NCBI GenBank assembly: GCA_905480065.1
Contig: CAJQOV010000005.1
Coordinates: 1 to 8,546 of the forward strand
Direction of reading: 5' to 3'
Length of the DNA: 8,546 nt
Source: an uncultured Gammaproteobacteria bacterium
GTDB lineage: Bacteria > Pseudomonadota > Gammaproteobacteria > UBA9214
Positions within the stretch are counted from its first letter, which is position 1. Each line of letters starts with the position of its first letter. Positions 1-6,979 of the stretch are shown one piece after another. A program made the translations under genes and the position numbers. The notes beneath the pieces are model-generated. The model worked only from the letters and a program-made list of their open reading frames with translations. It searched no databases and was not told the origin of the DNA.

Positions 1-513
1 CATTACACCCTTGGCATCCAGCAGCGGCTGACCGGGATAGACCTCGTTTGCCTTGCCCTTGTTGATGACAATCTGGTGTTTATAGGGATCCAGGTTGACG
101 GATAACAGTTCCGCAATCAGCACCTTCTCGCCAACCTTGAAAGAAGAATCGAGTAATTCCCGCAGCCGCATGTTTTCCGCTTCCAGTGCTGCCAGTCTCT
201 GCAACTGCACCTTCTGCATCAGTTGCTGGGTGTGCATGCTGTCATTTTCTTCCTGCAGCTGGCGGCGCGAGGCCAGCGATTCGCTGAACCAGTCGGAGAT
301 CGTACCGGGGAGGTCAGTGGTGAGTTGCAGCGGGTAGACGGCGACTGACAGGACGGCGCGCAGGGATTCCAGGCTCTGGTACTTGTGGTCCATAACCATA
401 AGCACCACGGACAGTGCAATACACAGGGTCAGCCGTGTCGTGATGGACGGGCCTTGTGTGAAGATGAGCTTGATCGGACACCTCGTGGTACGGTCGCGCT
501 GCTTCCCGGCCAA
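1..513 (-). CDS. mreC: Rod shape-determining protein MreC, N-terminal part (cut by window edge)
   Basis: MreC is a bitopic inner-membrane protein that links the MreB filament to the periplasmic peptidoglycan elongation machinery (MreD, RodA, PBP2). The reading frame is open from the left edge to about 513. The translated start (IKLIFTQGPSITTRL) aligns from memory with the E. coli MreC start MKPIFSRGPS. Next come one membrane helix (LTLCIALSVVLMVMDH, about 16 residues), a coiled coil rich in Q, E, L and R (SRRQLQEEND to LEAENMRLRELL), and the start of the beta domain with the family-typical DPYKHQIVINKG and YPGQPLLDAKGV. The start is uncertain: the only in-frame standard codon is TTG at 513, with AAAAGG almost touching it. 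The conserved homology begins at an ATC codon (474) that has a good GAGGTG four bases upstream. It lies 163 bases downstream of mreB on the same strand, so the two are probably co-transcribed. The C-terminal part lies outside the window. Confidence 0.93.
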   Translation of the reverse strand, partial: MAGKQRDRTTRCPIKLIFTQGPSITTRLTLCIALSVVLMVMDHKYQSLESLRAVLSVAVYPLQLTTDLPGTISDWFSESLASRRQLQEENDSMHTQQLMQKVQLQRLAALEAENMRLRELLDSSFKVGEKVLIAELLSVNLDPYKHQIVINKGKANEVYPGQPLLDAKGVM

Positions 514-558
514 GCCCCTTTTGCTGGCCGAAACTTCGCAATTACACCGGATTAATTC

Positions 559-644
559 GTCATTCCGGGCGCAGCGTAGCGGAGACCCGGAATCCAGCCA
601 AGTGGTCAGCTATGTTACTGGATTCCGGCTTGCGCCGGAATGAC
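559..644. repeat. Head-to-head pair of GTCATTCCGG-type palindromic repeats in the mreB-mreC spacer
   Basis: Two related units face each other. Unit A (559-597) runs GTCATTCCGGG to CCCGGAATCCAG with an 8-bp stem and a 16-base loop. Unit B (618-644) is the inverted version, CTGGATTCCGG to CCGGAATGAC, with a 7-bp stem and a 6-base loop. Twenty bases separate them. The outer flanks carry TTAATTC on one side and GCATTAA on the other. Repeats of the form GTCATTCC...GGAATCCAG are common in intergenic DNA of many proteobacteria. A third unit lies at 7965-7991. Because the pair sits between two genes of one transcript, it would fold in the mRNA and could affect message stability or expression of mreC relative to mreB (inference). 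Confidence 0.85.
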
Positions 645-676
645 AGGGAATGCATTAACCAGGGCAGCTATTACGG

Positions 677-1726
677 CTACTCGACGGTAAACACGTCGCC
701 GCCGCGTTCATCGAACATCTCCAGTGCACGACCGCCGCCGCGTGCCACGCAGGTGAGCGGATCATCCGCGACGACCACCGGCAGGCCGGTTTCTTCCATC
801 AGCAGCTTGTCGAGATCGCGCAGCAGTGCGCCACCGCCGGTCAGCACGATGCCGCGTTCCGCAACGTCGGCGCCCAGTTCCGGCGGGGTCTGTTCCAGCG
901 CGGTCTTTACTGCGCCGACGATGCCGGCGAGTGGCTCCTGCAGTGCCTCGAGGATTTCGTTGCTGTTCAGGGTGAAGCTGCGCGGGATACCCTGCGACAG
1001 GTTGCGGCCCTTCACCTCCAGCTCGATGACTTCCTTGCCGGGGTAGGCGGAACCGATCTCGTGCTTGATGCGTTCGGCCGTGGCCTCGCCGATCAGGGTG
1101 CCGTAGTTGCGCCGCACGTAATTAATGATGGCGTCATCGAAGCGGTCACCGCCGATCCGGACTGAGGATGAATAGACGATGCCGTTGAGTGAGATAACGG
1201 CGACTTCGGAGGTACCGCCGCCGATGTCCAGCACCATGGAGCCGCGCGCCTCGTCGACCGGCATGCCAGCCCCGATCGCCGCTGCCATGGGCTCCTCGAT
1301 CAGGTACACCTCGCGCGCACCGGCACCGGCGGCCGATTCGCGGATGGCGCGGCGTTCCACCTGGGTGGAGCCGCAGGGCACGCAGATCAGTACGCGCGGG
1401 CTGGGCTTGAAGAAGCGCGCCTCGTGCACCTTGTGGATGAAGTGCTGCAGCATCTTCTCGGTGATGGTGAAGTCGGCGATCACGCCATCCTTGAGTGGAC
1501 GGATCGCGGTGATGTTGGCTGGTGTGCGGCCGAGCATGGCCTTGGCCTCAATGCCAACGGCAGCAATGCTCTTCGGGCCACCCGGTCCGCGGTCCTGGCG
1601 GATCGCGACTACCGATGGCTCGTTCAGGACGATACCTTGTCCACGTACGTAAATCAGTGTGTTAGCTGTGCCCAGGTCAATGGACAGGTCATTAGAGAAC
1701 ATCCCGAACAAGCTTTTAAGTAACAT
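677..1726 (-). CDS. mreB: Rod shape-determining actin homologue MreB
   Basis: MreB is the bacterial actin that forms membrane-bound filaments and directs lateral cell-wall synthesis in rod-shaped cells. The 349-residue product matches the family's usual length of about 347. The nucleotide-binding signatures are all present: phosphate-1 loop DLGTANT at residues 17-23, phosphate-2 loop VLDIGGGTSEV at 165-175, and adenosine motif LTGGGALL at 295-302. The N-terminal MFSNDLSIDLGTANTLIYV and the block ATAERIKHEIGSAYPG are almost identical to E. coli MreB. I chose the ATG at 1726 because the homology begins there and AGGA lies five bases upstream. An in-frame extension to 1834 adds 36 residues with no MreB character. 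mreC follows on the same strand. Nothing looks damaged. Confidence 0.98.
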   Translation of the reverse strand: MLLKSLFGMFSNDLSIDLGTANTLIYVRGQGIVLNEPSVVAIRQDRGPGGPKSIAAVGIEAKAMLGRTPANITAIRPLKDGVIADFTITEKMLQHFIHKVHEARFFKPSPRVLICVPCGSTQVERRAIRESAAGAGAREVYLIEEPMAAAIGAGMPVDEARGSMVLDIGGGTSEVAVISLNGIVYSSSVRIGGDRFDDAIINYVRRNYGTLIGEATAERIKHEIGSAYPGKEVIELEVKGRNLSQGIPRSFTLNSNEILEALQEPLAGIVGAVKTALEQTPPELGADVAERGIVLTGGGALLRDLDKLLMEETGLPVVVADDPLTCVARGGGRALEMFDERGGDVFTVE

Positions 1727-1766
1727 GAATCCTGATCCGTGAACTGCGGCCAAAAAGGAAGCGGGT

Positions 1767-1795
1767 AATCTAGCAACGGGGGGCGTCCGGGGCAA
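1767..1795 (-). promoter_or_regulatory. Candidate sigma70 promoter for mreB
   Basis: On the minus strand, TTGCCC (1795-1790) and TAGATT (1772-1767) are spaced by exactly 17 bases. Each matches four of six consensus positions. The -10 box ends about 40 bases before the mreB start codon. The divergent mreB-gatC spacer (1727-1919) is the largest gap in the window free of repeat elements, as expected for a region that must keep two promoters. The assignment rests on pattern only. Confidence 0.4.
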
Positions 1796-1919
1796 GGAAA
1801 ACACAGGAAAATCGTGAAATACTCTTTCCCGCACCGGCTGGCCGTAGGGTGTTCTGCGCGGTTGATTATGCTACCTTTGCGCCCCTGATTTTGTCCTGTC
1901 GATATTCCCTGGAGCCATC

Positions 1920-2207
1920 ATGGCGCTGGATGCCAATGCCGTAGCGAAGATTGCCCACCTGGCCCGCCTCGGGATCAACCCGGAGGATGTGCCGGAGTAT
2001 GCACGCAATCTTTCCGCGATCCTGGCCTTCGTCGAACAGCTCAATGCGGTCGATACCACCGGCGTCATTCCGTTGGCACATCCGCTGGATGCCACCCAGC
2101 GCCTGCGTCCCGATGCCGTCACCGAAACCAATGATCGTGACAATTTCCAGTCTGTTGCACCACAAACCGAAGACGGTTTGTACCTGGTGCCGCAGGTGAT
2201 CGAGTAG
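1920..2207 (+). CDS. gatC: Aspartyl/glutamyl-tRNA amidotransferase subunit C
   Basis: GatC is the small subunit that wraps around GatA and stabilises it against GatB in the tRNA-dependent amidotransferase. The 95-residue product is full length. It has the family blocks IAHLARLGI near the start, PLAHPLDATQRLRPD in the middle, and the C-terminal AP...DGLYLVPQVIE. The ATG is preceded by GGAG with a five-base spacer. It heads an operon with gatA (four-base gap) and gatB. A weak -10-like box, TATGCT, lies at 1867-1872, about 48 bases upstream of the start, but I see no convincing -35 for it. mreB is divergent on the other side. Confidence 0.97.
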   Translation: MALDANAVAKIAHLARLGINPEDVPEYARNLSAILAFVEQLNAVDTTGVIPLAHPLDATQRLRPDAVTETNDRDNFQSVAPQTEDGLYLVPQVIE

Positions 2208-2211
2208 CCCC

Positions 2212-3666
2212 GTGTACCGCAAGAGCCTGGCCGAGCTGGCCGCCGATTTGCAGGCCGGGGTTTGTAGCAGCGCGGAGCTGACGCAGGCCTGCCTGGACCG
2301 CATCGCGGCGCTGGATGGTCGCCTCAACGCCTTTATCACGGTAACTGCAGATGCGGCGCTGCAGGCGGCGCGCGCCGCCGATGCGCGCATACGCGCCGGG
2401 CAGGCCGGGCCGCTGACGGGTATTCCGTTTGCACACAAGGATATCTTCTGTACGCGCGGGGTGAAGACCAGCTGCGGTTCGCGCATGCTGGATAATTTCC
2501 CGGCGCCGTACGATGCCACCGTGACGCGCAAGCTCGCCGAAGCGGGCGCGGTGATGGTCGGCAAGACCAATATGGATGAATTCGCGATGGGTTCGTCCAA
2601 CGAAACCAGTTTCTACGGTCCGGTGAAAAATCCCTGGGATGAAACCCGGGTGCCCGGCGGTTCTTCCGGCGGTTCGGCGGCGGCAGTCGCGGCACGGCTG
2701 GTGCCGGTCAGTACCGGCACCGATACCGGCGGTTCGATTCGCCAGCCGGCTGCGCTGTGCGGCATTACCGGCCTGAAGCCGACTTACGGCCGCGTGTCGC
2801 GCTATGGCATGATCGCGTTTGCCTCCAGTCTCGACCAGGGCGGACCGTTTACGCGTTCGGCGCAAGATGCCGCGATCGTGCTGGGGGCCATGGCCGGTTT
2901 CGACGAGCGCGATTCGACCAGCGTGCAACGCGAGGTGGAGGACTACCGTGCCACGCTGGACGCGCCGCTGGACGGCCTGAAAATCGGTTTGCCGAAGGAG
3001 TACTTCGGTGACGGCCTGGATGCCGGGGTGGGTGCCGCCATCGAGGCGGCGCTGGAACAATACCGCAAGCTCGGTGCGCAGCTGGTCGAGATCAGCCTGC
3101 CGAATACCCATCTCGCCGTGCCTGCCTACTACGTGGTGGCACCGGCCGAGTGTTCCTCCAACCTGTCGCGCTTTGATGGCGTGCGTTTCGGTTATCGTGC
3201 CAGCAGTCCAAAGGACCTGACCGATCTCTACCAGCGTTCGCGTGGCGAAGGTTTTGGTGCGGAGGTGAAGCGCCGCATACTGATCGGGACCTATGCACTT
3301 TCGGCCGGCTACTACGACGCCTATTACCTGAAGGCACAGCAGGTACGACGCCTGATCCGCGATGATTTCCTGCGTGCCTTCGAACAGGTCGACGTGATCA
3401 TGGGGCCGACCGCGCCGACCACCGCATTCCGCCTCGGCGAGAAGGCCGATGACCCGGTCAGCATGTATCTGTCCGATATCTACACCATTGCCGCGAACCT
3501 GGCCGGTCTGCCGGCCATGTCGATCCCGGCCGGTTTCGTCAATGAACTGCCGGTCGGCCTGCATGTGATCGGCAACTATTTTAGCGAAGGCCGGCTGCTC
3601 AACGTGGGTCATCGTTACCAGCAGGTAACCGACTGGCACACGCGCTGCCCGGCAGGTTATGAATAG
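2212..3666 (+). CDS. gatA: Aspartyl/glutamyl-tRNA amidotransferase subunit A
   Basis: GatA is the glutaminase of GatCAB. It hydrolyses glutamine and passes ammonia to GatB for amidation of Glu-tRNAGln or Asp-tRNAAsn. The 484-residue product carries a complete amidase-signature Ser-cisSer-Lys triad: K76 in FAHKD, S151 in PGGSSGGSAAA, and S175 in GTDTGGSIRQPA. The spacings (75 and 24 residues) equal those I recall for S. aureus GatA (K79, S154, S178). The block CGITGLKPTYGRVSRYGMIA and the C-terminal AGLPAMSIPAG and LPVGLHVIG are also typical. The start is GTG, four bases after the gatC stop. AGGTGATC inside the end of gatC gives the ribosome site with an 11-base spacer, so translational coupling to gatC is likely. 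The stop codon is the first point of a tandem-repeat array. Confidence 0.98.
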   Translation: MYRKSLAELAADLQAGVCSSAELTQACLDRIAALDGRLNAFITVTADAALQAARAADARIRAGQAGPLTGIPFAHKDIFCTRGVKTSCGSRMLDNFPAPYDATVTRKLAEAGAVMVGKTNMDEFAMGSSNETSFYGPVKNPWDETRVPGGSSGGSAAAVAARLVPVSTGTDTGGSIRQPAALCGITGLKPTYGRVSRYGMIAFASSLDQGGPFTRSAQDAAIVLGAMAGFDERDSTSVQREVEDYRATLDAPLDGLKIGLPKEYFGDGLDAGVGAAIEAALEQYRKLGAQLVEISLPNTHLAVPAYYVVAPAECSSNLSRFDGVRFGYRASSPKDLTDLYQRSRGEGFGAEVKRRILIGTYALSAGYYDAYYLKAQQVRRLIRDDFLRAFEQVDVIMGPTAPTTAFRLGEKADDPVSMYLSDIYTIAANLAGLPAMSIPAGFVNELPVGLHVIGNYFSEGRLLNVGHRYQQVTDWHTRCPAGYE

Positions 3667-3799
3667 GTCCGGCAGGATCAGCAGCCCGTTCGCCATGAGC
3701 AGGGATGACCGGTCCGGCAGGATCAGCAGCCCGTTCGCTATGAGCAGGGATGACCGGTCCGGCAGATCAGCAGCCGGTTCGTTGCGAGCAGGGCACGCC
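3666..3799 (+). repeat. 45-bp tandem minisatellite directly after gatA
   Basis: Three units stand head to tail: 3666-3710, 3711-3755 and 3756-3799. Units 1 and 2 are both 45 bp and differ at one position (CGCCATG versus CGCTATG). Unit 3 is 44 bp and more diverged, with one base deleted (GGCAGATC for GGCAGGATC) and changes in its second half. A degenerate remnant, GGATAAGCAGGCTGGCCGTTAC, seems to follow from 3800. The array begins at the last base of the gatA stop codon. Unit junctions create the palindrome GACCGGTC. I do not recognise the unit as a known family. The near identity of units 1 and 2 suggests a recent duplication by slippage or unequal exchange. Confidence 0.9.
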
Positions 3800-3868
3800 G
3801 GATAAGCAGGCTGGCCGTTACTGGCAGATGGCGTGTCGGGAGATGTGTCTGTTGGTAACAAGAGAGTC

Positions 3869-3966
3869 CCTTCTCCCTCCGGGAGAAGGTCAGGATGAGG
3901 GGGTCTGATCAGCTCGAAACACAGTGCTGATTCCCCCACTCAGTCCCCTCCCGCCGGGAGAGGGAG
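3869..3966. repeat. Inverted pair of CCTTCTCCC/GGGAGAAGG-type palindromes upstream of gatB
   Basis: The first unit has a perfect 9-bp stem CCTTCTCCC (3869-3877) with GGGAGAAGG (3881-3889) around a TCC loop, followed by TCAGGATGAGGG. The second unit (about 3934-3966) reads CCCCACTCAGTCC, then stem CCCCTCCC (3945-3952), loop GCC, and GGGAG with AGGG after a bulged A (3956-3964). Read in opposite directions the two share the pattern CCC..CA.YC.....CTCCCnnnGGGAGA. Repeats of the form CCCTCA..CT..CCCTCTCCC..GGGAGAGGG are widespread in proteobacterial intergenic DNA. The distal GGGAGAGGGAG is also the best ribosome-binding candidate for gatB. Confidence 0.8.
3961..3966 (+). promoter_or_regulatory. 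Candidate gatB ribosome binding site inside the repeat
   Basis: AGGGAG lies 11 bases before the ATG at 3978. It forms the outer part of the palindromic repeat, and GGGAGAGGG can pair with CCCCTCCC at 3945-3952. No better purine-rich stretch precedes gatB. Only a weak TGGA at 3973-3976 could serve the alternative ATG at 3984. The repeat therefore appears to have supplied the translation start signal and may partly mask it (inference). Confidence 0.5.
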
Positions 3967-3977
3967 TACATCTGGAC

Positions 3978-5423
3978 ATGTTTATGGAATGGGAAACCGT
4001 GATCGGGCTGGAGATCCACACCCAGCTCGCCACCAAGAGCAAGATCTTTTCCGGTGCCTCGACCACCTACGGTGCCGAGCCGAATACGCAGGCCTGTGCG
4101 GTCGACCTGGGGCTGCCCGGTGTGTTGCCGGTGCTGAATGCCGAGGTGGTGCGCATGGCGGTGATGCTTGGGCTGGCGACACATTCCACCGTCGCGCCAC
4201 GCTCGGTGTTCGCACGCAAGAACTATTTTTACCCGGACCTGCCCAAGGGCTACCAGATCAGCCAGTTCGAGCTGCCGATCGTGCACGATGGCTACCTCGA
4301 TATCGAGCTGGAAGATGGCACGATCAAGCGCATCGGCATCACGCGCGCCCACCTCGAAGAGGATGCCGGCAAGTCGCTGCACGAGGATTACCACGGTATG
4401 ACCGGCATCGATCTGAACCGCGCCGGCACACCGTTGCTGGAGATCGTGTCCGAGCCCGACCTGCGTTCGGCGCAGGAAGCCGTCGCGTATATGAAAAAGA
4501 TGCACGCACTGGTGCGCTATCTCGGCATCAGCGACGGCAATATGCAGGAAGGCTCGTTCCGCTGTGACGCCAATGTCTCGGTGCGCCCGAAAGGGCAGGC
4601 CGAGTTCGGCACGCGCGCCGAGCTGAAGAACATCAACTCGTTCCGCTTTGTCGAGCAGGCCATCAACTACGAGGTGGAACGCCAGATCATGCGCATCGAG
4701 GGTGGCGGCAGCGTGGTGCAGGAAACGCGCCTGTATGACCCGAACAAGGGCGAAACACGGCCGATGCGGTCCAAGGAGGAGGCCAACGACTATCGCTATT
4801 TCCCCGACCCGGACCTGTTGCCGGTGGAAATCGATGCGGCCTTTATCGAAACGGTGCGCGCCACCCTGCCGGAATTGCCGGATGCAAAGAAGGCGCGTTT
4901 CGTCGAGCAGTATGGATTGTCGGAGTACGACGCCGGCGTGCTGACCGCGGCGCGTGAAATGGCGGATTACTTTGAGGCCGTGGTGGCCGCGGCCGACGGC
5001 CAGGGCAAGCTGGCCGCGAACTGGGTGACCGGGGAGCTGTCCGGCGCGCTGAACCGCGCCGACCTGGACATCACCGCCAGCCCGGTCAGTGCCGCTGCGC
5101 TGGGCGTGCTGCTGCAGCGCATCAACGACGGCACCCTCTCCGGCAAGCTCGCCAAGCAGGTATTCGAGGCGATGTGGAACGGCGTGGGCAGTGCCGACGC
5201 GGTGATCGAACAGCAAGGTCTCAAGCAGATCTCCGATTCCACTGCGATCGAGGGCATCATCGACGAGGTGCTGGCGCGCAGTGCGAAGCAGGTCGAGCAG
5301 TACCGCGGCGGCCAGGAAAAACTGTTCGGCTATTTTGTCGGCCAGGTGATGAAGGCCACGCAGGGCAAGGCGAATCCGCAGCAGGTGAACGATCTGCTGA
5401 AGCAGAAGCTGGACAAGTCGTAA
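3978..5423 (+). CDS. gatB: Aspartyl/glutamyl-tRNA amidotransferase subunit B
   Basis: GatB phosphorylates the side chain of Glu-tRNAGln or Asp-tRNAAsn with ATP and then amidates it with ammonia delivered from GatA. The 481-residue product is full length. Near the start it has WETVIGLEIHTQLATKSKIF, then ARKNYFYPDLPKGYQISQFE at 79-98 and HLEEDAGK at 125-132. The family signature GIDLNRAGTPLLEI is at 143-156. Its C-terminal YqeY-like helical tail ends with VEQYRGGQEKLFGYFVGQVM and NPQQVNDLLKQKL. Homology starts at MEWETV (3984). I give 3978 (MFMEWETV) because its spacing to AGGGAG is better; an open frame back to a GTG at 3924 is simply the repeat being translated. It belongs to the gatCAB operon but is separated from gatA by 311 repeat-filled bases. 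Confidence 0.97.
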   Translation: MFMEWETVIGLEIHTQLATKSKIFSGASTTYGAEPNTQACAVDLGLPGVLPVLNAEVVRMAVMLGLATHSTVAPRSVFARKNYFYPDLPKGYQISQFELPIVHDGYLDIELEDGTIKRIGITRAHLEEDAGKSLHEDYHGMTGIDLNRAGTPLLEIVSEPDLRSAQEAVAYMKKMHALVRYLGISDGNMQEGSFRCDANVSVRPKGQAEFGTRAELKNINSFRFVEQAINYEVERQIMRIEGGGSVVQETRLYDPNKGETRPMRSKEEANDYRYFPDPDLLPVEIDAAFIETVRATLPELPDAKKARFVEQYGLSEYDAGVLTAAREMADYFEAVVAAADGQGKLAANWVTGELSGALNRADLDITASPVSAAALGVLLQRINDGTLSGKLAKQVFEAMWNGVGSADAVIEQQGLKQISDSTAIEGIIDEVLARSAKQVEQYRGGQEKLFGYFVGQVMKATQGKANPQQVNDLLKQKLDKS

Positions 5424-5428
5424 CGCCG

Positions 5429-5683
5429 GTCTCGCGCAAGGGCGCCAGGAACAACAGTTAAAGACTTGCCACAGAGAACACAGAGAACACAGAGAGTATG
5501 AATATGTCTGATGTTCCCGGTGATCAGAAATACTCCTGCACGCGCGCTTTACTCTGCACGACGTTCAATCTCCCCTCCACGGCGGTCCCTGCGGATGTCC
5601 GTGACTGGCCAGGCACTTATTGTCTCGGTGTGCGCTGTGGCGAAAAGGTTATTATCTTCGCGCCCTGGCGTCTTCGCGCAAGG
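5429..5683. repeat. MITE-like element with CACAGAGAA-type imperfect terminal inverted repeats
   Basis: This fills most of the 297-base gatB-pdxB spacer. The left arm contains GCCACAGAG leading into three tandem 9-mers (CACAGAGAA, CACAGAGAA, CACAGAGAG at 5470-5496). The right arm at 5624-5641 (CTCGGTGTGCGCTGTGGC) matches the reverse complement of 5468-5485 at 15 of 18 positions. Outside these cores the similarity continues less well: CGCGCAAGGGCGCCAGG on the left against the complement of CCCTGGCGTCTTCGCGC on the right. Repeats containing CCACAGAG..CACAGAG beside GCGCCAAGGCGC-like blocks are common in proteobacteria. The inner segment, about 5497-5623, holds no gene that I can support. A TATTAT box lies at 5650-5655 in front of pdxB, but without a credible -35. 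Confidence 0.7.
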
Positions 5684-5702
5684 ATTGTTGCGTTGAAGGG
5701 TG

Positions 5703-5717
5703 CAAGGCAAGGCAAGG
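5703..5717 (+). promoter_or_regulatory. Triple CAAGG array forming the pdxB ribosome binding site
   Basis: Three exact tandem copies of CAAGG stand at 5703-5707, 5708-5712 and 5713-5717, just before the pdxB ATG at 5721. The AAGG cores lie 13, 8 and 3 bases from the start. The middle one has ideal spacing. Confidence 0.6.
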
Positions 5718-5720
5718 TCC

Positions 5721-6857
5721 ATGAACATCGTTGCTGATGAAAATATCCCCGCTGTAACCGAGGCGTTCCGCTCACTTGGCGAGGTGCGGCTGGTGCCGGG
5801 CCGTGGCCTGGCGGCCGCACAGGTCGCCGCTGCCGACGTGTTACTGGTGCGCTCGGTGTCGCGGGTGGATGAAAAATTGCTGGCCGGTTCACGGGTGCGG
5901 TTTGTGGGTTCGGCCACCATCGGTTTCGATCACGTCGATCGCGATTACCTGCGCGCGCGCGGTATCGGTTTTGCCACGGCGCCGGGCAGCAACGCGACCT
6001 CGGCTGCGGAATACGTGGTCAGCGCGCTGCTGGTGCTGGCAGAACGAAACGGTTTTGCGCTGGCCGGCAGGACCGTCGGCATTGTCGGTTGCGGTAATGT
6101 CGGTTCACGGGTGCAGGCGCGCCTGACTGCGCTCGGCATGCGGTGCCTGGTCAACGACCCGCCACGGCAAGCAGCCGGTACGCCTGGTGATTACGTGGAT
6201 TTCGCCACCGCACTGCAGGCGGATATCGTGACCGTGCATGTGCCATATACCCTTGCCGGTACGCATGCGACCCATCACCTGTTCGATGCGCAAGCGATTG
6301 GGCAACTGCGACCGGGTGCCATCTTTCTCAATACCTCGCGCGGTGCGGTTGCGGACAATGGCGCATTGCTTGCTGCGCTGCAGCAGCGTGATGACCTGTC
6401 CGTGGTGCTGGACGTGTGGGAAGGCGAGCCGTCCATCAGCATGCCGCTGCTGCAGCGGGTCGCGCTGGGTACGCCACACATTGCCGGCTACAGCCTGGAC
6501 GGCAAGCTGCGTGGTACCGACATGATCTATCGCGCGGCCTGTGAATTCCTCGGCGTAGACGCCAGCTGGGATGTGCGCAGCGCCTTGCCGGCTGCGTTAG
6601 CGGTGAATTTGCCGATGGATGAAGGGATGTCCCTGGAGGCCGTGGTGCACGCTGCGGTACTGGGCTGTTATGACATTCGCGAGGATGATGCGCGCTTGCG
6701 CGGGACGCTGACGCTGGATGATGCGGCACGTCCGGGTTACTTCGACCGCCTGCGCAAGCAGTACCCGGTACGCCGCGAGTTTGCCGCGACCCGACTGGTC
6801 GGCAAGGTACAGCGACCGGAACTACGTGCCTGCCTGTCCGGGCTGGGTTTCCTGTAA
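5721..6857 (+). CDS. pdxB: Erythronate-4-phosphate dehydrogenase
   Basis: PdxB oxidises 4-phosphoerythronate to 2-oxo-3-hydroxy-4-phosphobutanoate, the second step of the deoxyxylulose-5-phosphate-dependent route to pyridoxal 5'-phosphate. The product has 378 residues, the same length as E. coli PdxB. It is a D-2-hydroxyacid dehydrogenase with the start MNIVADENIP, a Rossmann NAD-binding motif VGIVGCGNVGSR at 119-130, and catalytic R207 (NTSRGAV), E236 (VWEGEPS) and H253 (TPHIAGYS). These are one less than R208/E237/H254 as I recall them in E. coli. The C-terminal PdxB dimerisation domain is present (LRKQYPVRREF and the following block). I chose ATG 5721 because homology begins there; a GTG at 5700 adds only residues coded by the CAAGG array. 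It stands alone on the plus strand and converges with moeB. Confidence 0.97.
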   Translation: MNIVADENIPAVTEAFRSLGEVRLVPGRGLAAAQVAAADVLLVRSVSRVDEKLLAGSRVRFVGSATIGFDHVDRDYLRARGIGFATAPGSNATSAAEYVVSALLVLAERNGFALAGRTVGIVGCGNVGSRVQARLTALGMRCLVNDPPRQAAGTPGDYVDFATALQADIVTVHVPYTLAGTHATHHLFDAQAIGQLRPGAIFLNTSRGAVADNGALLAALQQRDDLSVVLDVWEGEPSISMPLLQRVALGTPHIAGYSLDGKLRGTDMIYRAACEFLGVDASWDVRSALPAALAVNLPMDEGMSLEAVVHAAVLGCYDIREDDARLRGTLTLDDAARPGYFDRLRKQYPVRREFAATRLVGKVQRPELRACLSGLGFL

Positions 6858-6919
6858 CAGCGAATAAAAAGGGGTCGGTGTCATTTTCTCTCAAAGACAG
6901 TGTGTCTTCAGCTCTTCTC

Positions 6920-6973
6920 TTCAAGGGGTCAGAGTACTTGAACAGGCATGTTCAAGTACTCTGACCCCTTGAA
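6920..6973. repeat. Perfect 25-bp hairpin, GGGGTCAGAGTACTTGAA type
   Basis: Arms 6920-6944 and 6949-6973 are exact reverse complements around the loop GGCA. The arm reads outwards as TTCAAGGGGTCAGAG and so on. It could stop or stabilise transcripts of pdxB and of moeB, which converge on it, but no T-run follows on either side, so I do not call it an intrinsic terminator. Confidence 0.92.
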
Positions 6974-6979
6974 CTCTCC

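Noticed and set aside
1727..1834. 36-residue N-terminal extension of mreB
   Set aside because: MreB homology starts at the ATG at 1726, which has its own AGGA; the extension overlaps the candidate promoter.
3666..3799. CRISPR array
   Set aside because: The units are contiguous with no unique spacers and there are no cas genes, so this is a tandem minisatellite.
2119..3939. 606-codon open frame on the minus strand across gatC and gatA
   Set aside because: It is antisense to gatC and gatA, whose products match known families along their full length; its repeated LLILPDRSSLL segment is only the 45-bp minisatellite being translated.
3924..3977. GTG start extending gatB by 18 residues
   Set aside because: The added residues are encoded by the palindromic repeat, and the family start is MEWETVIGLE.
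3909..5216. 435-codon open frame on the minus strand within gatB
   Set aside because: It is a shadow of gatB in high-GC DNA, with His- and Arg-rich composition and no recognisable domain.
5498..5737. 79-codon plus-strand open frame between gatB and pdxB
   Set aside because: It lies in repeat DNA, overlaps the pdxB start, has no ribosome site and no family resemblance.
6920..6973. Intrinsic terminator for pdxB or moeB
   Set aside because: The hairpin is strong but neither strand has a T-run right after the stem; terminator activity is possible but not supported.
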